Positions 45,078 to 53,216 of a stretch of DNA of 64,000 nt are shown here, piece by piece (positions within the stretch are counted from its first letter, which is position 1; each line of letters opens with the position of its first letter). This stretch comes from Rhizobium sp. Root482. Lineage in GTDB: Bacteria > Pseudomonadota > Alphaproteobacteria > Rhizobiales > Rhizobiaceae. The stretch spans positions 104,740-168,739 of the forward strand of contig NZ_LMFA01000025.1 in the NCBI RefSeq assembly GCF_001426565.1. Reading direction: 5' to 3'. Position numbers and translations under genes: made by a program. The notes beneath the pieces are model-generated. The model was not told the origin of the DNA. It made no database searches and saw only the letters and a program-made list of their open reading frames with translations.

Positions 45078-46142
45078 TCAACCAAGGAGAATTGTATTTT
45101 CGGGTGCAAAGCCGGCGAACACATCCGCACCGTTCGCATGAACCCCGGAGCGGGCATTGCCGTAGGCAATGAAATGGGTTCCGTCAGCGAGCGTGAGTGT
45201 GTAGAGCGCGCGGTCTCCGGAATAAGTGGAACTGGCAACTTTGGCGGACAGGAATACGCGACCGTCCGTCACCGGGGCGGTGAAGATGTCGGCATCTTCG
45301 GGGCGCACCATCAGCGAGACATTGCCGGCTTCCATGGCGGCTACCGGATCGATAACCGGCATCTTGAAATTGGCCGACGTGAAGACGCAGGCATTTCCGG
45401 GTTCGCTGGAAATCCTGCCTTGAAAGATATTCGACTTGCCGACGAATTCGGCCACGAACCGGGTCTTCGGCTTGCGATAGAGGGCATGCGCGGTATCGTA
45501 AGCCTCAATCCGGCCCAGGTTCACGACAGCGATGCGATCAGACATATGCATCGCCTCTTCCTGGTCATGGGTCACGTTGATGAAGGTCGTGCCAAGCGTG
45601 CTGTGAATATCGCGCAGCTCCTCCTGCAGGTCGTGGCGAAGCTTCTTGTCCAACGCCGACATCGGCTCGTCGAGCAGCAGAAGATCGGGCTTGAAGACCA
45701 GCGCCCTGGCGAGAGCCACGCGTTGCTGCTGCCCGCCTGAAAGCTCCTGCGGCTTGCGGCCGGCATATTTTCCCAGCTGCACCAGCTCCAGCAGCGCCTT
45801 GACGCGCTCGTCTATTTCCGCCTTTGGCCGCCGCCGCACGCGCAACGGATAGGCGATGTTGTCGTAGACCGACATATGCGGAAACAGGGCATAGCCTTGA
45901 AACACAAGGCCGAAATTGCGCTTTTCCGGCGGCAGCGAGATGATGTCGCGCCCTTCCATCATGATGGCCCCGGAAGAGACCGGCTCGAACCCGGCCAGGA
46001 TCTTGAGCAAGGTCGTCTTGCCGGAGCCCGACGGTCCGAGCAGCGTTACAAATTCCCCCTTGCGAATGGACAGGGAGACATCATGCAGCGCCTGGAAAGC
46101 GCCGTAGTGTTTGCAGATATTCTTGATTTCTAGCGAAGACAT
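45078..46142 (-). CDS. ABC transporter ATP-binding protein, PotA type
   Basis: A 354-residue ATPase: Walker A GPSGSGKTT near residue 36, signature LSGGQQQRVALARAL near 134 and Walker B LLLLDEPMSALD near 154; a TOBE domain covers about 275-350. The ATG at 46142 (MSSLEIKNICKHYG) is preferred, with AGGAG before it; a GTG 9 bases upstream is in frame. It is paralogous to the ATPase encoded at 25620. Confidence 0.92.
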   Translation of the reverse strand: MSSLEIKNICKHYGAFQALHDVSLSIRKGEFVTLLGPSGSGKTTLLKILAGFEPVSSGAIMMEGRDIISLPPEKRNFGLVFQGYALFPHMSVYDNIAYPLRVRRRPKAEIDERVKALLELVQLGKYAGRKPQELSGGQQQRVALARALVFKPDLLLLDEPMSALDKKLRHDLQEELRDIHSTLGTTFINVTHDQEEAMHMSDRIAVVNLGRIEAYDTAHALYRKPKTRFVAEFVGKSNIFQGRISSEPGNACVFTSANFKMPVIDPVAAMEAGNVSLMVRPEDADIFTAPVTDGRVFLSAKVASSTYSGDRALYTLTLADGTHFIAYGNARSGVHANGADVFAGFAPENTILLG

Positions 46143-46166
46143 GAAGGTCACTCCTGGAAATGCTGG

Positions 46167-46952
46167 TCACAGCACGGTTTTGGTGCCGCGCTTTTGCAGC
46201 CTGTTGATCAAAACAAGGACAACAAGGCTCATGAGTGACAGCAGCAGAGCCACCACGACAATACTGGGTTCAAGCCGGTCGCGCAGGCCGGCAAAGAGGG
46301 CGATCGGCAGCGTTGTCGAGCCCGGGTCGGCCAGGAAAAGCGCCATAACGACCTCATCGAACGATGTAATGAAGGCAAAGAGCGCACCGGCCGCAAAGCC
46401 CGGCGCCGCCAAAGGCAGCGTGATGGTGGCGAACCGGTAGATGCGCGACGCCCCCATGGAGGCGCCTGCCAGATCCAGGTTGGGGTCCAGTCCGCGCAGC
46501 GATGTGATGACCGACAGGAATACAAGCGGCGCACCAAGGATGGAGTGCGCCAGCATCAGCGCGATATAGCCGCCACCGATCCCCACCCGACCGAAGGCAT
46601 AGGCGAAAGCGACGCCGAGAACGACGGTGGGCACCACGATCGGCGAAACGAACAGCACGCTCAGCACCATCTGGGTGCCGCGCCGGGTCAGCATCACGCC
46701 GATCGCAGCAAGGCCACCGATCAGCACAGCGAAGATCATCGACCCGATGGCGACCTTGGTGCTGTTGAGCAGCGCATTCGTCCAGGTCGGCTCGGTCAGC
46801 ACCTTCCTGAACCAATCGAGGGTAAAACCCTCCATCGGATAGGTGAGGAACGAACTTGTGTTGAAGGCCAGCGGCCAGACCAGCACGAGCGGAAGGATCA
46901 TGAAGCCGGTGCAGAAGCAGACGCTGCCCCAGTATATGACGCGCGACATCAC
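46167..46952 (-). CDS. ABC transporter permease, PotC type
   Basis: A 261-residue permease with six hydrophobic segments and the EAA loop LAGASMGASRIYRFATITLP near 160-179. It overlaps the PotB-like gene by 4 bp. It is paralogous to the permease encoded at 23653. Confidence 0.91.
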   Translation of the reverse strand: MMSRVIYWGSVCFCTGFMILPLVLVWPLAFNTSSFLTYPMEGFTLDWFRKVLTEPTWTNALLNSTKVAIGSMIFAVLIGGLAAIGVMLTRRGTQMVLSVLFVSPIVVPTVVLGVAFAYAFGRVGIGGGYIALMLAHSILGAPLVFLSVITSLRGLDPNLDLAGASMGASRIYRFATITLPLAAPGFAAGALFAFITSFDEVVMALFLADPGSTTLPIALFAGLRDRLEPSIVVVALLLSLMSLVVLVLINRLQKRGTKTVL

Positions 46953-48127
46953 GCAATCCCCTTTCTATTGGACATCATCCATTGGCCGATGCGGGCAGCC
47001 GCAACCAGAAGGACGACGGTGGACAACAGCATCACCGAAAGGGCCGAAGCCATTCCCCAGTTCAGGGTCTTGTTCACGAAGTCGGCAATGAAATAGGCCA
47101 GCATCTGGTCATTCGGGCCGCCGGTCAGCGCCGGAGTCACGTAGAAGCCGAGCGCCAGGATAAAGACCGTGCCTCCGCCGACCAGGACGCCGCGCAGGCT
47201 TTGGGGGAAATAAACCCGCAGAAAGGTCTCGATCGGCCCCGCGCCAAGGCTGCGCGACGCATCGGATTGCGATTTTGGAATGGTCCGCATGACATTCATC
47301 ATCGGCAGGATGGCGAAGGGCAGCAGAACATGCGTCATGGCGACAAGGGTTCCGAACCGGTTGAAGATGAGCTGCACCGGCTCCGATGTCAGCTTCAACC
47401 CGACAAGCAGCGTGTTGATCAAGCCGTTGGTCTGCAGCAGCACGACCCACGCTGTGGTGCGCACCAGAACCGAGGTCCAGAAGCTCAGGAGAACAATGGC
47501 GAGGATGGTCCCACTGACGCGGCGCGTGCCATTGGTCACGCCGTAGGCGAGCGGGTAGCCGATCAGAAGTGTAAGGATCGTGACCTGCAGCGTTATCAGC
47601 AGGGTGCGGCCCATGACCCGAAGATAGATGTCGTCACCCTTGCTGATGGTGAGATCACCATTCGCATCCACTTTCAGACCCGTCGCCTTCTGATAATGGC
47701 GCCAGGTGATCTGGCCGATGTTCCGATCGATAATTCCCCAATATTCCTGATCAGCCCATCTCTTGTCGAAACTGACGAGCCCATCCATCGTCGGAGCGAT
47801 GGTGTCGGCCTCTTTCCCCGTTTTCAGGATCAACGAGCGGAACCCGGTCTTTTCCTGATTGAGCATACGCGCGGTTTCGCCCAACTGCTTCTGCTCCATG
47901 GCTCCAAGATCGGTAAGGAGCGCCTGGGCACGCCGGTCGGCATCGCCATCCTCGGTCGCTGCCCGCAAAGTCGCAAACCCCGTGCCCAGCGCCGAATTAT
48001 CGAGACTGAGGGACACCACCGAGGCCAGCGGCGTAAGGAAGACAAGGATATAGAGAGCAACCGGTATAGACAGCAGAATCAGGGCTGCCAGCCGGCTGCC
48101 GTGCGGATTACGCAGAGCGTTCGACAT
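46949..48127 (-). CDS. ABC transporter permease, PotB type, with large periplasmic insert
   Basis: A 392-residue permease carrying an insert of about 100 residues after membrane segment 1, as in the paralogue encoded at 24445. The insert contains RMLNQEKTGFRSLILKT and LVSFDKRWADQEYW; equivalent residues are conserved in the other copy. The C-terminal half is a normal PotB (GRTLLITLQVTILTLLIGYP near 175; EAA loop ASRSLGAGPIETFLRVYFP near 290). Confidence 0.91.
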   Translation of the reverse strand: MSNALRNPHGSRLAALILLSIPVALYILVFLTPLASVVSLSLDNSALGTGFATLRAATEDGDADRRAQALLTDLGAMEQKQLGETARMLNQEKTGFRSLILKTGKEADTIAPTMDGLVSFDKRWADQEYWGIIDRNIGQITWRHYQKATGLKVDANGDLTISKGDDIYLRVMGRTLLITLQVTILTLLIGYPLAYGVTNGTRRVSGTILAIVLLSFWTSVLVRTTAWVVLLQTNGLINTLLVGLKLTSEPVQLIFNRFGTLVAMTHVLLPFAILPMMNVMRTIPKSQSDASRSLGAGPIETFLRVYFPQSLRGVLVGGGTVFILALGFYVTPALTGGPNDQMLAYFIADFVNKTLNWGMASALSVMLLSTVVLLVAAARIGQWMMSNRKGIA

Positions 48128-48151
48128 TATGCGTCCTAGCTTTTGGGGAAT

Positions 48152-48187
48152 TCCCGGCCGCCAGCAAGCTGGCCTGGCCGGGGGAAC
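48152..48187. terminator. hairpin after the second polyamine-type binding-protein gene
   Basis: GCCAGC-AA-GCTGGC (48161-48174) is nested inside TTCCCGGCC (48152-48160) and GGCCGGGGGAA (48177-48187). It lies between the binding-protein gene and the permease gene and probably sets their expression ratio. Confidence 0.6.
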
Positions 48188-48209
48188 CAGACGGCACTGG
48201 GATCAGAGG

Positions 48210-49244
48210 CTATTGGACGACCCAGTTGCTCCAGCGCTCTTTCAGCGAATCGTAGTTTTCAATCCAGAAACTGTCGGAATAGGGCAGCGCTTCCGCGATA
48301 TTCTCGCCCACCGGCAGGTCTTTGACCGTTTCCGGCGACATCAGCTTGCCGGCATTCACATTGGTCGGACCATAGGGCATTGCGGCGGAGAATTTCGCCT
48401 GCGCTTCCGCAGTGTTGGCGATTTTCAAAAACTCCAGCGCCTGCTCCTTGTAGGGCGCCCCCTTGGGAATGGCCCAGACATCGATGTTATAAATGTGATT
48501 CTTCCACACAAATTCGAGCGGCTTGCCTTCCTTCTTCGCCGTAATGATACGGCCATTGTAGGCGCTGCTCATGGCGACGTTGTTGGCAACGAGCCATTCG
48601 ACCGGCTGGGATCCCGCTTCCCAGAATTGCAACTCGGACTTGATCGTGTCGAGCTTTGCAAAGGCACGGTCCACGCCCTCGGGCGTCGAAAGCACCTCAT
48701 AGATCTGATCGAGGGGAACACCATCGGCCATCAGGGCCGATTCGAGATTCATATAGGGATTGTTGATGAGCCCGCGCTTGCCGGGAAACTTCTCGAGATT
48801 GAAAAAGTCCGACCAGTCCTTCGGCGCTTCTGCAGCGAATGCCTCGGTATTATAGGCAAACCCGTTGCCGATAACGACATTGCCCGCCGCGCAAGGCTGG
48901 ACCGCCGCCGGAAGCAGCTCCTTGCCGCCGCCCAGAGCATCCCAGTCGATTTCCTCAAGGAGCCCCTCGTCGCAGGCGAGCTGGGCGTCGGTGCCGCCAG
49001 ACATGACCAGATCCCAGGTGACATTCCCGGTATCGCCCATCGCCTTCAATTCGGCCAGGCCGCCCAGATAGGTGGTTTCGACGAATTTAAGACCCTGCGC
49101 TTTGGCAAAAGGATTGAAATAGGCCTCGCGCTGCGCATCCTGGTAGTTTCCGCCCCAGGCCGCGATCGTGAAATCACGCGCCATCGCCGGGCTTGCACAA
49201 AGTGAGACGACAACGCTTATCCTGGCAACCTTCAGATAATTCAT
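48210..49244 (-). CDS. ABC transporter substrate-binding protein, PotD type
   Basis: A 344-residue periplasmic protein with a signal peptide (MNYLKVARISVVVSLCAS, cleaved after PAMA) and FTIAAWGGNYQDAQREAYF, nearly the same as in the protein encoded at 26800. The ATG at 49244 follows GGGAGGAGAAA. It is the first gene of the amine cluster, divergent from the XRE-cupin regulator. The ligand is unknown; a polyamine or related amine is likely. Confidence 0.91.
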   Translation of the reverse strand: MNYLKVARISVVVSLCASPAMARDFTIAAWGGNYQDAQREAYFNPFAKAQGLKFVETTYLGGLAELKAMGDTGNVTWDLVMSGGTDAQLACDEGLLEEIDWDALGGGKELLPAAVQPCAAGNVVIGNGFAYNTEAFAAEAPKDWSDFFNLEKFPGKRGLINNPYMNLESALMADGVPLDQIYEVLSTPEGVDRAFAKLDTIKSELQFWEAGSQPVEWLVANNVAMSSAYNGRIITAKKEGKPLEFVWKNHIYNIDVWAIPKGAPYKEQALEFLKIANTAEAQAKFSAAMPYGPTNVNAGKLMSPETVKDLPVGENIAEALPYSDSFWIENYDSLKERWSNWVVQ

Positions 49245-49385
49245 AGTTTCTCCTCCCTCTATCGATGATCCGCTTCGCCTCATCGGCAGGCGGACGCCGA
49301 GCTTGAGCCCGACAACTTCTCCTCCACCGGAAGACGCCGAGCGCGTCGCTGTCGCCTCACACGACAGCAAATAAATGATAGCCAG

Positions 49386-49413
49386 ACTAAAAAATTTGTA
49401 AAGTTATTTTAGT
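49386..49413. promoter_or_regulatory. AT-rich dyad, candidate operator of the XRE-cupin regulator
   Basis: ACTAAAA (49386-49392) and TTTTAGT (49407-49413) form a 28-bp dyad in the 475-bp region between the divergent binding-protein and regulator genes. It lies about 140 bp before the binding-protein start. The rest of this gap (49414-49719) shows no gene or known element that I recognise. Confidence 0.45.
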
Positions 49414-49719
49414 ATTTCTTTTTTCCGCGCCACAGATATGATTGGTCGTCCTCTAAACCCGGGGTAGGTGCGATAGGTGATGACGAAGTTGGCCTGTGAA
49501 GATGGAAGCGGAATGGTGCGGTGCCTCGACATTCCTGTCGTTGACATGCCGGCCAGTCATTTTGAGTGTAGGCAAGCCAGCGCGGATTCTACGACTTTGG
49601 CAAAGCTTGCCGTCTGAGCTATGTCGTTTTGGTGCTGACCAATTTCCATTTGGTTCTGTCGCCACGATAACTGCGCTTGCTTGACGAATTTTTGAAACGG
49701 ATATTTTGGTTTGGACCTT

Positions 49720-50304
49720 ATGACGAAGGCAATTCATGGCGACGATAAACGTCGGATCGGCGAGCGACTGAGACTTCGCCGCAAACTGCGCGGCATGGCA
49801 TTGAAGCATGTCGCTGAAAAATCAGGACTTTCCGTCGGCATGCTGAGCCAGGTCGAGCGCGGGCTGATAACGCCATCGATAAAATCGATGCGCTCCATCT
49901 GCGACGCCCTGGAAATGCCGGTTATCTGGCTCTTCGAGGGTCCGGCGGAACAGTCGGACGATGACATAGAATTTGTCGTGCGCCGCCCGTTTCGTCGGGA
50001 CATCTCCTATGAAAACGGGGCGATCCTGAAGGAAATCCTGACGCCGGATACCCAGCCCAAGATACAGATGCTCCGCTTTGTCCTCGAGCCCGGCGCCGAT
50101 TCAGGCGAGCCCTATTCCAATGCCGAAGGCGGCAAATGTGGACTCGTCCTGCGAGGCACGCTGGAACTGGAGTTGAACGGTCGCAGGTTGAACATTCGCG
50201 AGGGTGACAGCTTTGCATTCCCCGCGCAGGCCCTCGTCCGATTTTGGAACGAAGGGCAGCAGCCCTGCGAGGTGATCTGGGTGGTTGCCCCAGCCACCGT
50301 TTGA
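49720..50304 (+). CDS. XRE-family regulator with C-terminal cupin (PuuR-like)
   Basis: A 194-residue protein: HTH_3 domain (LKHVAEKSGLSVGMLSQVERG near residues 28-48, seen in parts) and a cupin sensor (about 105-190, with GEPYSNAEGGKCGLVLRG). This architecture is that of PuuR, the putrescine-responsive repressor, and of many regulators of amine and amino-acid genes. The ATG at 49720 is used; an in-frame TTG lies 9 bases upstream. Divergent from the amine importer, which it probably represses. Confidence 0.88.
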   Translation: MTKAIHGDDKRRIGERLRLRRKLRGMALKHVAEKSGLSVGMLSQVERGLITPSIKSMRSICDALEMPVIWLFEGPAEQSDDDIEFVVRRPFRRDISYENGAILKEILTPDTQPKIQMLRFVLEPGADSGEPYSNAEGGKCGLVLRGTLELELNGRRLNIREGDSFAFPAQALVRFWNEGQQPCEVIWVVAPATV

Positions 50305-50378
50305 CGTCTTCACAGGCGGAAGCGCGTCGGCCCTCCGCAGCAGGGCTCGGGTCGGAGGAGCGCGTGATGCGGGGGTGC

Positions 50379-51176
50379 CTACTCCGCTGCCTTCGGAACA
50401 TATCGGGCGGCGGGTTTATCCCGGGACAGGTGCGGAGCGAGGGCTTGTCTCGCCTCGTCGAAAGACGACCACAGGCCGTCATCGTCGAGCGAGGGGATCG
50501 TGACGATCTCGCCAATGTCGAATCCTGCCAGCGCGGCATCCACCATCCGGTCCGCGTCCATCATCATGCTCGCCGGAATGCCGGAACTGTCGACGCCCGC
50601 CCGCTCGAATATCTCTGTCCGCGTAAATCCGGGCAGCACGGCCTGGATGCGCACGCCCTTGGGATCGAGTTCTAAGGCCAGCGACTGCGTAAGCGTCAGG
50701 ACGAAGGATTTGGCGGCGGCGTAGCTCCCATTGAATTTCTCTGGCATGAGCGCGACGACCGACGCCAGATTGACGATCGCTCCACGGCCACGGGCACTGA
50801 ACGCCTTTGCGGCGGCGGCCGTCAGAGCATGCAGGACATCCACGCCGAGAAAGACCATTCGGTCCAGATCCGCCTCGGATGACGCGAGCACGCTGCCTGA
50901 GGCAGCCACCCCGGCACTGTTGACGAGGAATTCGATGCCGCTGTCTTCACGGAGCCGCCAGGCGACCCGTTCCAAATCCTCCGGCTTGCCAAGGTCGGCG
51001 GGCAGCGGCATGGCTGCGACACCGTGTTTCTCGCTCAGTCTGTTGGCGCTCGCGCGTAGCCGCTCGAGATCGCGGGCGACAAGGATGAGATCATAGCCGC
51101 GCGCCGCCAGACGGTCTGCGTAGACGGCCCCTATTCCCGAGGAGGCGCCTGTTATCAATGCGATGGGCCTGGTCAT
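50379..51176 (-). CDS. short-chain dehydrogenase/reductase
   Basis: A 265-residue classical SDR: LITGASSGIGAVYADRLA near residue 7, NSAGVA near 86 and catalytic YAAAKSFVLTL near 151. The C-terminus is extended with DDDGLWSSFDEARQALAPHL. Its substrate is unknown. It is the last gene of a minus-strand group with the disulfide reductase-like flavoenzyme and DUF4126 protein, but a 95-bp gap leaves co-transcription uncertain. Confidence 0.86.
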   Translation of the reverse strand: MTRPIALITGASSGIGAVYADRLAARGYDLILVARDLERLRASANRLSEKHGVAAMPLPADLGKPEDLERVAWRLREDSGIEFLVNSAGVAASGSVLASSEADLDRMVFLGVDVLHALTAAAAKAFSARGRGAIVNLASVVALMPEKFNGSYAAAKSFVLTLTQSLALELDPKGVRIQAVLPGFTRTEIFERAGVDSSGIPASMMMDADRMVDAALAGFDIGEIVTIPSLDDDGLWSSFDEARQALAPHLSRDKPAARYVPKAAE

Positions 51177-51271
51177 AAGGGTCTACTCCTGTTCGAAGAC
51201 GATGGTGAGGGAAATCCCCGGCGAGTGCGGTCCTGGCCCACACATTGGATCGGTGCGTAGCCGCCCGGGCG

Positions 51272-52636
51272 TCAGCCGACCGGTTTCAGATCGCCTATGA
51301 GTGTCGGCACGAGTTCCGAGACCGTCGGATGGATGGGCACTGCCCATCGCAGCGTTTCCGTCGTGGCCTGCAGATTGATGGCGTCCAGTATGCTGTGGAT
51401 CGCCTCGTCCCCTCCAGTACCGAGAATGGCCGCACCGAGGATGCGGTCGGTCTCGTAGTCGGCGACCAGCTTCATGAAACCCTTCGTCTCGCTCTTTTCC
51501 ACGGCTCGGCCCACCCGGCTCATCGGGCGGGTCGAGACCTTGATCTTGTGGCCCGCTTCCCTGGCCTGGCGCTCCGTCATCCCAACGCGGCCGAGCGGCG
51601 GATCGATGTAAAGGCCATAGCCGAGGATGCGGTCGGACAGCTTGCGATCGCCGCCATCGAGCAGGTTGGCCGCCACGATTTCGAAGTCGTTGTAGGAGGT
51701 GTGCGTGAACGCGCCCCGGCCGTTACAGTCGCCAAGCGCCCAGATTCCCTCGACATTGGTGGACAGACGATCATCGACGGTGATGTAGCCGTGTCGGTCG
51801 GCTTCGATACCCGCGAATTCAAGGCCGAGGTCGTCGGTGTTCGGCTGCCTGCCGAGGGCAACGAGAACATGGCTGCCTTTTACCTCGCCCTGGTCCGTCC
51901 TGACCACAATGCCGCCGCCGGCCCGCCCCACGGAAACCAGTTCGTGGTTGCGCAGAACGTCAATGCCGTCGCTTATGAGAATGTCGGCGATTGCTTCGGA
52001 TATGTCTTCGTCTTCGCGGGATGCCAGTTGCGCGCCACGTTCGATGACCGTTACCCTTGCGCCGAACCGCCGATACATCTGGGCGAATTCAAGTCCTATA
52101 TAGCTGCCGCCGAGCACGACAAGATGTTCCGGCAATTCCTCGAGCGCGATGATCGACGTGCTCGTCAGATAGGGTATGTCGCTCAGCCCAGGCACATCTG
52201 GAATGTGAGGCCGCGCGCCGACATTGATGAAGATTTGCGGGGCCGTATAGTGCTCGCCGTCCACGGACACCGTCTTCGGGGCCACGAACCTGGCCTGACC
52301 GAAGATGACATCCATGGACGCGAGGCCTTCGAACCAGGATGTGAGGTTGTTTCGCGCATCCTCCGTCACCTTTCGGGCCCGGGCGGCGACGGCGGTCATG
52401 TCGACCATGATCTCGCCTGCGAGCTTGATCCCGTATTCCGACGAGCGCCGCGCGACCTCGGCGGTCTTGGCGCTGGCGACCAGCGCCTTCGTCGGCATGC
52501 ATCCGGCGTTGACGCAGGTGCCGCCGAGATATTTCTGTTCGATGAGGGCCACCTTACGGCCCATAGACGCCATGCGCGCAGCAAGGAACGGTCCAGCCTG
52601 GCCGGCACCTATGAAAATTGCATCATACGTCCTCAT
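51272..52636 (-). CDS. FAD-dependent pyridine nucleotide-disulfide oxidoreductase (mercuric-reductase-like)
   Basis: A 454-residue flavoprotein: FAD motif AIFIGAGQAGPFLAARMA near residue 6, redox-active cysteines in GGTCVNAGCMPTKALVASA (about C42 and C47), NAD-binding VVLGGSYIGLEFAQ near 170 and a C-terminal dimerisation domain with the active-site histidine region WAVPIHPTVSELVPT. No heavy-metal domain or C-terminal cysteine pair is present, so a mercury role is doubtful. The ATG at 52636 overlaps the DUF4126 gene stop by 4 bp. Confidence 0.9.
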   Translation of the reverse strand: MRTYDAIFIGAGQAGPFLAARMASMGRKVALIEQKYLGGTCVNAGCMPTKALVASAKTAEVARRSSEYGIKLAGEIMVDMTAVAARARKVTEDARNNLTSWFEGLASMDVIFGQARFVAPKTVSVDGEHYTAPQIFINVGARPHIPDVPGLSDIPYLTSTSIIALEELPEHLVVLGGSYIGLEFAQMYRRFGARVTVIERGAQLASREDEDISEAIADILISDGIDVLRNHELVSVGRAGGGIVVRTDQGEVKGSHVLVALGRQPNTDDLGLEFAGIEADRHGYITVDDRLSTNVEGIWALGDCNGRGAFTHTSYNDFEIVAANLLDGGDRKLSDRILGYGLYIDPPLGRVGMTERQAREAGHKIKVSTRPMSRVGRAVEKSETKGFMKLVADYETDRILGAAILGTGGDEAIHSILDAINLQATTETLRWAVPIHPTVSELVPTLIGDLKPVG

Positions 52637-53094
52637 GACACGGCCGCCGCGGTGATCGCTGCAAGAGCGATGGCGACGACATCCTCGATGAGGGCGGCCG
52701 GAAGATCGCGGCCGAAGCGATTTGCCAGAGAGGCACGGCCCGCTGCGCCGGCATAAGTGCCGACCACGGCACCGACGATGCCCGCGACAAGGCCGCCTGC
52801 AAGCCCGCCGCCTGCAGCGGTGATCGCAGCGCCGCACAGTGCGCCCATGACGATACGGGCACCAAACTGCATCGGCACCTTGCGCGACGGGGTGCCGGGA
52901 AGCTGGTCGGTCACGAGTTCCACGACTGCGAGTATCGAGAAGATTGCGACGGCCCATATCGAGCCCATGAACGCAAGGGGGCTCTGGGAAATGTCGAACC
53001 ATCCGAGATAGGCACCCCAGGCGATGGCGGCGGGCGCGGTCATGGCACGCAGGCCGGCAACGACACCGATGAGTATTGCGAGAAGTATGAGCAT
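52633..53094 (-). CDS. DUF4126 family membrane protein
   Basis: A 153-residue hydrophobic protein with about four membrane segments (LLAILIGVVAGLRAMTAPAA at the N-terminus) and the family-like VVELVTDQLPGTPSRK near 58. It is translationally coupled to the flavoenzyme by ATGA overlap. Its function is unknown; the pairing with a disulfide-type oxidoreductase recurs in proteobacteria as far as I know, which would suggest a membrane redox function. Confidence 0.8.
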   Translation of the reverse strand: MLILLAILIGVVAGLRAMTAPAAIAWGAYLGWFDISQSPLAFMGSIWAVAIFSILAVVELVTDQLPGTPSRKVPMQFGARIVMGALCGAAITAAGGGLAGGLVAGIVGAVVGTYAGAAGRASLANRFGRDLPAALIEDVVAIALAAITAAAVS

Positions 53095-53135
53095 CTGAAA
53101 TTCCCCTTGTTTGAAACACCGTCGCCGACAAACGA

Positions 53136-53200
53136 GGAAATGTGCCGCGGATACGCGGTCAGCGGGCGGAAATGCAGTCTAACATCCGCGGCACGTTTCC
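53136..53200. terminator. 17-bp inverted repeat, probable terminator of the haloperoxidase-like gene
   Basis: Arms 53136-53152 and 53184-53200 match over 17 bp with one mismatch, around a 31-nt loop. It lies just after the stop of the exported hydrolase gene (minus strand) and 42 bp before the start of the DUF4126 gene. Confidence 0.6.
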
Positions 53201-53216
53201 GGACAACGAGCGAGCG

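Noticed and set aside
49453..49809. 118-residue minus-strand open frame between the amine importer and its regulator
   Set aside because: It overlaps the regulator start and I recognise no domain; the region is better explained as a divergent promoter region.
51272..52636. mercuric reductase
   Set aside because: The CxxxxC flavoenzyme core is present but there is no heavy-metal domain, no C-terminal cysteine pair and no mer genes nearby.
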